This document shows positions 6,342-10,621 of a stretch of DNA of 10,621 nucleotides, piece after piece (the first letter of the stretch is position 1; every line of letters begins with the position of its first letter). Source of the stretch: Pseudomonadota bacterium (GTDB lineage Bacteria > Pseudomonadota > Alphaproteobacteria > Rhizobiales > Beijerinckiaceae); NCBI GenBank assembly GCA_023386155.1, contig JAEWKH010000153.1, positions 1 to 10,621 on the forward strand, in the 5' to 3' direction. A program made the translations under genes and the position numbers. Below the pieces are notes generated by a model, which worked only from the letters and a program-made list of their open reading frames with translations, made no database searches and was not told the origin of the DNA.

Positions 6342-7328
6342 ATGACGATCACACGCCGCACCGTTCTCGCCAGCACCGCCCTCGCCGCCGCTCCCCTCGT
6401 AGCCCCCGCCTCGGCCCAGACGGCCGCTTCGACCCCAGCCCCGGCGCAGGGATCCGGCAGCCGCCAGGCGCCCGGCTTCTATCGCTACAAGGTCGGCGAC
6501 ATCGAGGTGACGGCCATCAACGACGGCTCCGCGCCCCGTCCTCTCGAGGGCTTCATCCGCAACGCGGAGCTCCCGGCCGTCCAGCAGGCCGCCCGCGAGG
6601 CGTTCCTGCCCCAGGACACCATCCAGAACACCTTCAACGGCCTCGTGATCAGGAACGGCGACCGGTTGACGATCATCGATACCGGCAATGGGGACATGGG
6701 CGCTCCCACGACGGGCCGCTGGATGGAGAACTTCCGCGCGGCCGGGTTCGACCCGTCGCAGGTGAATACCGTCGTCATCAGCCACTTCCACGGCGACCAC
6801 ATCAACGGCCTTCGCCGCAAGGACGGCACCGCCGTCTTCCCGAATGCCGAGGTCATGGTGCCGGCCGCCGAATGGGCCTTCTGGATGGACGATGCCCGCA
6901 TGAACCAGGCTCCGGAAGGCGCAAGGGGCGGCTTCCAGGGCGCCCGCCGCGTGTTCGGCCCCATCGCCAAGGACGTGAAGCAATATGAGATGGACAAGGA
7001 AATCGTGCCGGGTCTCACGAGCATCGCCGCGCCGGGCCATACGCCGGGCCACACCGCCTTCATGCTCACCTCGGGCTCGGGCCAGTTGCTGATCCTGTCG
7101 GACACGGCGAACCATCCGGCCCTGTTCGTCCGCAATCCGGACTGGTCGGCCATTTTCGACATGGACGCCGACCAGGCCCGTGCCACCCGCCGCAGGATGC
7201 TGGACATGGCCGCATCCGAACGGGCGCAGGTCGCGTTCTATCACGCGCCCTTCCCGGCGACTGGCCATATCGCGAAGGACGGCAACGGCTTCCGCTTCGT
7301 ACCGGTGCAGTGGAGCCCGGCCGTTTAG
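6342..7328 (+). CDS. Tat-exported metallo-beta-lactamase-fold hydrolase
   Basis: The 328-residue product is a periplasmic dinuclear-zinc hydrolase of the metallo-beta-lactamase fold. The N-terminus MTITRRTVLASTALAAAPL, ending in PASAQ, is a twin-arginine signal peptide (RR at 5-6, AxA cleavage near 25), implying export in folded form. The metal motif HFHGDH lies at residues 148-153. Further ligands are probably a His in GHTPGHT (His233 or His237), Asp254 in LSDTANH, and a His in YHAPFPATGH (301 or 309). The general layout resembles lactonase-like members of COG0491. Substrate (lactone, ester, thioester or other) cannot be assigned. The start has AGGAG 6 nt upstream. The gene converges on cutA and the two share 4 nt at the stops. 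A palindromic repeat ends 12 nt before the ATG. Confidence 0.9.
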   Translation: MTITRRTVLASTALAAAPLVAPASAQTAASTPAPAQGSGSRQAPGFYRYKVGDIEVTAINDGSAPRPLEGFIRNAELPAVQQAAREAFLPQDTIQNTFNGLVIRNGDRLTIIDTGNGDMGAPTTGRWMENFRAAGFDPSQVNTVVISHFHGDHINGLRRKDGTAVFPNAEVMVPAAEWAFWMDDARMNQAPEGARGGFQGARRVFGPIAKDVKQYEMDKEIVPGLTSIAAPGHTPGHTAFMLTSGSGQLLILSDTANHPALFVRNPDWSAIFDMDADQARATRRRMLDMAASERAQVAFYHAPFPATGHIAKDGNGFRFVPVQWSPAV

Positions 7329-7654
7329 GGCCGGCTTCCAGCTGTCTCCGTGAACAGCCACTCCAGGGTGGCCGCATCCGCGCCGGTCGGCTCGATGAAG
7401 AGGATGACCGGCGTCTCATAGGGATGCCTCTCCCTGAGGGCCCGATGCACCTCATCCTGGAGACCCTTGACGGTCTTCAGGATGGCGACCGCCTCCTGCC
7501 CCCGCTCGATGCCGCCATTCCAGGCATAAACGGAGCGCATGCCCGGCAGCACGTTGATGCAGGCGATCAGCCGGTCCCGGACGAGGGTCTCGCCGACCGA
7601 CAGGGCGATGTCCACATCGGGAAAGGTCGTATAGACGAGAAGCGGGCGATCCAT
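7325..7654 (-). CDS. cutA: CutA-like divalent cation tolerance protein
   Basis: This 109-residue protein is a small cytoplasmic member of the CutA1 family, which forms very stable trimers. It was named for copper tolerance, though its true role is unsettled. Family hallmarks are TTFPDVDIALSVGETLV near the N-terminus, LIACINVLPGMRSVYAWNG (with the conserved Cys in ACIN), the acidic IERGQEAVAILKT strand, and RHPYETPVILFI near the C-terminus. The length is normal. I chose the ATG at 7654, which has a purine-rich GGAGGAAAGG upstream and gives the usual MDRPLLVYTTF start; longer in-frame starts only add unrelated sequence. It diverges from the NAD kinase gene with 49 bp between starts, and its stop overlaps that of the hydrolase gene. 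Confidence 0.92.
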   Translation of the reverse strand: MDRPLLVYTTFPDVDIALSVGETLVRDRLIACINVLPGMRSVYAWNGGIERGQEAVAILKTVKGLQDEVHRALRERHPYETPVILFIEPTGADAATLEWLFTETAGSRP

Positions 7655-7703
7655 GCTATGCCTTTCCTCCGCATCCGATCGGACGCCACGAGGGTAACTG
7701 GGC

Positions 7704-8477
7704 ATGGCCCGACGTTTCAACACCATCGCATTCGTCGCCAGCGCCGCGCCTGACGCCCAGGACGCGCTGAAGACCCTGCAGGGCCTCTACCCCAATGTCG
7801 CCCCCGAGGCGGCCGATGCCATCGTGGCGCTCGGCGGCGACGGCCTGATGCTCCAGAGCCTCCACAGGTTCATGGGAACGTCCAAGCCCATTTACGGCAT
7901 GAACAAGGGCACGGTCGGCTTCCTGATGAACGATTTCCAGGAGGAGGACCTGTTCGAGCGGCTGGAAGAGGCCGAGCGCAGCATCGTGCATCCCCTGCTG
8001 ATGGTGGCCTGGGACGTGCACGGCGTCGCCCACACGGCCCGCGCCATCAACGAAGTCGCCATGTTCCGGCAGACCTACCAGGCCGGGAAGCTGCGCGTGA
8101 GCGTCGATTCGCATGTGCGGATCCCCGAGCTCATCGCCGACGGCATCCTGGTGTCGACGCCCGCCGGGTCGACCGCCTACAACCTCTCGGTCGGCGGGAC
8201 GATCCTGCCGCTCAACGCGCCGCTCCTGGCCCTGACCCCGATCTCGGCCTTCCGCCCCCGGCGCTGGCGCGGAGCGCTTCTGCCCGATCACGCCAAGATC
8301 CAGATCGAGGTTCTGGAGGCCGAGAACCGCCCGGTCAGCGCGGTGGCCGACCACACGGAATTCCGCAACGTCTCCCACGTCCACGTCTCCATGGATCGCA
8401 GTGTCGATCTCGTGATGCTGCACGATCCCGGCCACAGCTTGGACGAACGGATCCTGCGGGAGCAATTCGGCTATTGA
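7704..8477 (+). CDS. nadK: NAD kinase
   Basis: The 257-residue cytoplasmic enzyme phosphorylates NAD to NADP with ATP or polyphosphate. Diagnostic features are the GGDG motif at 44-47 within IVALGGDGLMLQSLH, YGMNKGTVGFLMNDF just after, the conserved NE pair in RAINEVAMFRQ, and the glycine-rich STPAGSTAYNLSVGGTILP. The C-terminal beta domain (PRRWRGALLPDHAKIQIEV) is intact. The length is in the short range typical of alphaproteobacterial NAD kinases. It diverges from cutA and is followed after 57 bp by the MaoC/CitE pair on the same strand, so it may be read with them. I saw no terminator in the 57-bp gap. Confidence 0.94.
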   Translation: MARRFNTIAFVASAAPDAQDALKTLQGLYPNVAPEAADAIVALGGDGLMLQSLHRFMGTSKPIYGMNKGTVGFLMNDFQEEDLFERLEEAERSIVHPLLMVAWDVHGVAHTARAINEVAMFRQTYQAGKLRVSVDSHVRIPELIADGILVSTPAGSTAYNLSVGGTILPLNAPLLALTPISAFRPRRWRGALLPDHAKIQIEVLEAENRPVSAVADHTEFRNVSHVHVSMDRSVDLVMLHDPGHSLDERILREQFGY

Positions 8478-8534
8478 CGGCAGCAGAGGCAGGCGTGGAT
8501 TCCACCATGCCGCCGAGAACGATGAGGCAAGGTC

Positions 8535-9014
8535 ATGAACGATGAGAACAGGCATCCCAGGGGCGGCCTCTATTTCGAGGACTTCGTCGTCGGCGCGACC
8601 ATCATGCACCGCCTGACCAGGACGGTGACTCAAATGGACAACATGCTGTTCTCCAACATGACGCTGAACCCGCAGCCGCTCCATATCGACGCGCATTTCT
8701 GCGCCACAGAGACGGAATGGGGCAAGCCGCTCATGAATTCCCTGTTCACGCTGGGGCTCCTGATCGGCATCTCGGTCAACGACACCACGGTCGGCACGAC
8801 CATCGCCAATCTCGGCATGACGGACGTGAAATTCCCCGCGCCGCTCTTCGAAGGCGACACGATCAACGCAACGACGGAAATCGTCGCCAAGCGCGAGTCC
8901 AAGTCCCGGCCCGATGCGGGCATCGTCGAGTTCATCCACCGCGCCTACAAGCAGGACGGCACCCTCGTCGCCGAATGCCGCCGGCAGGCCTTCATGCGCA
9001 AGAGGAGCGCCTGA
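8535..9014 (+). CDS. MaoC-family acyl-CoA hydratase/dehydratase
   Basis: The 159-residue product has a single hot-dog domain of the MaoC type, which adds or removes water from enoyl-CoA thioesters. The N-terminal YFEDFVVGATIMHRLTRTVT is typical. The active-site stretch is MTLNPQPLHIDAHFC, where the canonical form is GDxNPxHxD. The catalytic His is kept, but the residue five before it is Asn rather than Asp, as I recall for MaoC proteins paired with CitE-like lyases. The C-terminal FEGDTINATTEIVAKRESKSRP and ECRRQAFMRKR complete the fold. The stop TGA overlaps the start of the lyase gene by 1 nt, so the two are translationally coupled. By analogy with RipB/RipC of itaconate breakdown it may be an itaconyl-CoA or mesaconyl-CoA hydratase. 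That substrate is inference. Confidence 0.87.
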   Translation: MNDENRHPRGGLYFEDFVVGATIMHRLTRTVTQMDNMLFSNMTLNPQPLHIDAHFCATETEWGKPLMNSLFTLGLLIGISVNDTTVGTTIANLGMTDVKFPAPLFEGDTINATTEIVAKRESKSRPDAGIVEFIHRAYKQDGTLVAECRRQAFMRKRSA

Positions 9015-9886
9015 TGCGTTCGCTGCTTTTCGTGCCGGGCGACAGCCCGAAGAAGCTCGAGAAAGGCATGAATTCGGGAGCGGACGTGCTCCTCATCGAC
9101 CTGGAGGATTCGGTCGCGCTCGACGCCAAGGACGAGGCCCGGCGCATCACCGCCACTTTTCTCTCCGAGCGGGGCAAGGACGCGGATCGTCCCCGCCTCT
9201 TCGTCCGCGTCAACGGACTGACGACGGGCCTCATCGATATGGATCTCGACGGCGTGATGCGGTCCGCTCCCGACGGCATCGTGCTCCCGAAATCCGTCGG
9301 CGGCGCGGACGTGGCCCATCTCGGCGCCAAGCTAGCGGTGCGGGAGGCGGAGTTCGGCCTCGGGGACGGCGCCACCCGCATCCTCGCCATCGCGACGGAG
9401 AACGCCGCCGGGGTCTTCGCGCTCGGCACCTTCGCGGGCGCGAGCCATCGCCTCATGGGCCTGACCTGGGGCGGCGAGGACCTGTCGGCCGATCTCGGCG
9501 CCGAAACCAACCGCGGAGAGGACGGCGCCTATACGGACCCGTACCGGCTGGCGCGCTCGCTCACCCTGCTGGGGGCTGCGGCGGCCGGGGTCGACGCGGT
9601 CGATTCCGTCTTCACCAATTTCCGCGACATGGCCGGCCTCGAGGCCGAATGCCGGACGGCGCGGCGCGACGGCTTCGTCGCCAAGATGGCGATCCATCCG
9701 GCGCAGGTGCCGGTGATCAACGAGGCCTTCACCCCCTCTCCGGAGGCCATCGGGCGGGCACGGGCCGTGATCGAGGCCTTCAAGGCCAATCCGGGAGCAG
9801 GCGTCGTCGGGGTCGACGGCGAGATGCTCGACCGCCCGCACCTGTTGCGGGCCGAGCGCCTGCTTGGGCGGACGGGCCGCCCGTAG
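9014..9886 (+). CDS. CitE-like HpcH/HpaI aldolase, probable malyl-/citramalyl-CoA lyase
   Basis: This 290-residue TIM-barrel lyase of the CitE/Mcl group would split a 3-hydroxy dicarboxylic acyl-CoA, such as malyl-CoA or citramalyl-CoA, using Mg2+. The N-terminus MRSLLFVPGDSPKKLEKG is characteristic. Key residues are the acidic LIDLEDSV (Asp29, Glu31, Asp32), Arg65 in VRVNG, the metal ligand Glu129 in ATENAAG, and Asp156 in GGEDLSADLG. KMAIHPAQVPVIN near the C-terminus is another CitE hallmark. The start ATG overlaps the MaoC stop (TGATG), and AGGAGCG upstream is the likely ribosome site. Partnered with the MaoC protein it probably hydrates then cleaves a C4-C5 acyl-CoA to acetyl-CoA plus pyruvate or glyoxylate. 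The absence of a nearby CoA-transferase leaves the acid unknown. A simple thioesterase variant is an alternative. Confidence 0.88.
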   Translation: MRSLLFVPGDSPKKLEKGMNSGADVLLIDLEDSVALDAKDEARRITATFLSERGKDADRPRLFVRVNGLTTGLIDMDLDGVMRSAPDGIVLPKSVGGADVAHLGAKLAVREAEFGLGDGATRILAIATENAAGVFALGTFAGASHRLMGLTWGGEDLSADLGAETNRGEDGAYTDPYRLARSLTLLGAAAAGVDAVDSVFTNFRDMAGLEAECRTARRDGFVAKMAIHPAQVPVINEAFTPSPEAIGRARAVIEAFKANPGAGVVGVDGEMLDRPHLLRAERLLGRTGRP

Positions 9887-9893
9887 CAGGCGC
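9856..9893 (+). terminator. Long hairpin around the lyase stop codon, terminator-like without a T run
   Basis: The outer arms GCGCCTGC (9856-9863) and GCAGGCGC (9886-9893) and the inner arms GGGCGG (9866-9871) and CCGCCC (9877-9882) form a nested stem of 14 pairs with a 5-nt loop. The stop TAG (9884-9886) lies in the bulge and second arm. No T run follows, so intrinsic termination is not expected. It could protect the mRNA 3' end or assist factor-dependent termination. Confidence 0.4.
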
Positions 9894-9962
9894 CACGCCC
9901 ACTCGGGGAAGCGGGACGGCAGGCCGGGGAAGCGAGCGGACTCCACGCAAGGGAAAGCAGTT

Positions 9963-10037
9963 CCAGAGTATCGTTGATCCGGGTCCGAAGGGCCACGCCA
10001 GTGAAAACCGGATCCACTTTTCCGTACGATGCTCTGG
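9963..10037. repeat. Dispersed palindromic repeat, copy 2
   Basis: The outer arms CCAGAGTATCGT (9963-9974) and ACGATGCTCTGG (10026-10037) pair with one mismatch. Within, GGGCCACGCCAGTGAAAA matches copy 1 at 6198-6267 except for one base, and GAAAACCGGATCCACTTTTC is itself a near-palindrome. It sits in the 414-bp gap between the lyase gene and the VCBS gene, with no ORF of its own. Confidence 0.7.
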
Positions 10038-10098
10038 GAGTTTCAGGGGACCCCTGCAACCGAAACGCAACCTCTACAGGGTGGCGACCTTTCAATAT

Positions 10099-10170
10099 GG
10101 ATATAAACGTTATATCCTATATAAACGGATAGTATACAGCCGCAGCTGTGAGCCTTTATCCGATATAACG
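10099..10170. promoter_or_regulatory. AT-rich palindrome cluster upstream of the VCBS gene
   Basis: In a window otherwise rich in GC, this stretch is strongly AT-rich. It holds a perfect dyad GGATATAA-ACG-TTATATCC (10099-10117). CGTTATATC (10108-10116) recurs inverted as GATATAACG (10162-10170), and TATCC/GGATA arms lie between. This looks like a control region with several binding sites or a promoter island for the downstream gene 131 bp away. No particular regulator can be named. Confidence 0.45.
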
Positions 10171-10268
10171 CCACAAGACGCCCTCTCACCGCGTGGCTGC
10201 AAGCGGCAGGGCAAATGAAAACTCACAGAGCCTTATAGGCCGTCCAGGCGGCGGCACGGGCATAAGCA

Positions 10269-10287
10269 AGCTTACCGGCGGTAAGCT
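10269..10287 (+). other. Hairpin just ahead of the VCBS gene ribosome site
   Basis: AGCTTACC (10269-10276), loop GGC, GGTAAGCT (10280-10287) is a perfect 8-bp stem that ends 3 nt before the GGGGG ribosome site (10291-10295 region). In the mRNA it would sit directly upstream of the translation start and could influence initiation or mRNA stability, or act as DNA as an operator. Confidence 0.45.
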
Positions 10288-10300
10288 ATGGGGGATTATT

Positions 10301-10621
10301 ATGGCTTCTGATGCCACTATCACCGGCGTCACCACCGGCGCGCTGAGCGAGGACGGCGCCGAGACGAGCGTTTCCGGCACTCTCACGATTGCGGACGCCG
10401 ATGCAGGCGAGGCCGTTTTCCAGGCTGTCGACGACGACGCTCTGGTGACGGACTACGGCACATTCACCTTCAACCATGAGACTGGTGCTTGGAGCTTCAC
10501 CCTCAACAATGACGCCGCTCAGGCGCTTGCGGAAGGTGAGGAAGTCGAGCAGACCCTGACCGTCATGTCGCTCGACGGCTCCGCGACCCAGATCATCACG
10601 GTCACGGTCACAGGTGCGAAC
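10301..10621 (+). CDS. VCBS-repeat protein, N-terminus of a probable large secreted adhesin, cut by the right edge
   Basis: The frame is open from the ATG at 10301 to the window end (107 codons, no stop). GGGGGAT lies about 5 nt upstream of the ATG. The text reads MASDATITGVTTGALSEDG, then TLTIADADAGEAVFQA, YGTFTFNHETGAWSFTLNN, a LAEGEEVEQTLTV strand, and ends MSLDGSATQIITVTVTGAN. That is one complete VCBS domain: a start of G.LTI.D.D, a YG.F....G.W.Y/F.L.N core, and a closing DG....V.ITGAN. VCBS domains usually occur in tandem in very long surface or secreted proteins, often exported by type I secretion. The lack of an N-terminal signal peptide fits that route. Total length, calcium-binding repeats and a C-terminal secretion signal lie outside the window. 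Upstream control DNA is AT-rich and palindromic. Confidence 0.85.
   Translation, partial: MASDATITGVTTGALSEDGAETSVSGTLTIADADAGEAVFQAVDDDALVTDYGTFTFNHETGAWSFTLNNDAAQALAEGEEVEQTLTVMSLDGSATQIITVTVTGAN

Noticed and set aside
6093..7361. Long leftward open frame across the metallo-hydrolase gene
   Set aside because: It is opposite a gene with a Tat signal, the HxHxDH motif and a good ribosome site. It is low-complexity and has no recognisable domain.
7656..8939. Long leftward open frame across the NAD kinase and MaoC genes
   Set aside because: It spans two well-supported genes and an intergenic gap. It is a GC-rich shadow.
8914..10218. Rightward 434-codon frame overlapping the lyase gene
   Set aside because: It is Arg/Gly-rich text in the wrong frame over a clear CitE-like gene, then runs through a repeat and the AT-rich region.
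10215..10238. Seven-codon leader peptide (MKTHRAL)
   Set aside because: It is very short, with a weak ribosome site, no regulatory codon run and no attenuator hairpin pair.
10248..10270. Possible sigma54 promoter (GGCAC...GC) before the VCBS gene
   Set aside because: The GG-to-GC spacing is 11 rather than 10 and the -12 element lacks the TTGC core.

Overview
The window is GC-rich chromosomal DNA of an alphaproteobacterium. The EF-Tu N-terminus, the tRNA sequences, G/C-ending codons and the gene types fit Hyphomicrobiales. A Methylobacteriaceae-like host such as Microvirga is my best guess, by inference only. Most of the window is housekeeping or ordinary metabolic sequence. I see no phage, transposase, CRISPR array or complete mobile element, and no convincing new multi-gene system. 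The least ordinary parts are the right edge, three dispersed palindromic repeats, and an unusual loop in a transporter.

Left part (1-1350): a leftward translation-related block. A good sigma70-type promoter (TTGACA, 17-bp spacer, CATAAG) precedes tRNA-Tyr(GTA) and tRNA-Gly(TCC). A small lipoprotein gene and the start of tuf (EF-Tu), which runs off the left edge, follow on the same strand. This resembles the tyrU-glyT-tufB arrangement of enterobacteria with a lipoprotein gene inserted. The rRNA 2'-O-methyltransferase gene rlmB diverges to the right.

Middle (2175-6135): a metabolite:H+ symporter of the MFS with a roughly 120-residue loop between predicted TM9 and TM10. It ends at a strong terminator shared with a convergent small exported protein. 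A tRNA-Thr(TGT) follows, then a doubtful leftward ORF whose 3' end lies antisense to that tRNA. A second, paralogous SpoU/TrmH-type RNA methyltransferase closes the block.

Right part (6136-9886): two palindromic repeats stand before a Tat-exported metallo-beta-lactamase-fold hydrolase. That gene converges on cutA, and the two share 4 nt at their stops. A NAD kinase gene diverges from cutA. A MaoC-type hydratase and a CitE-like lyase overlap by 1 nt and probably handle a C4/C5 dicarboxylic acyl-CoA such as itaconyl/citramalyl-CoA or mesaconyl/malyl-CoA. A long hairpin surrounds the lyase stop codon.

Right edge (9887-10621): a 414-bp gap holds a third palindromic repeat and an unusually AT-rich stretch with inverted repeats. 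It leads into the start of a VCBS-repeat protein, probably the N-terminus of a large secreted adhesin, which is cut by the window end.
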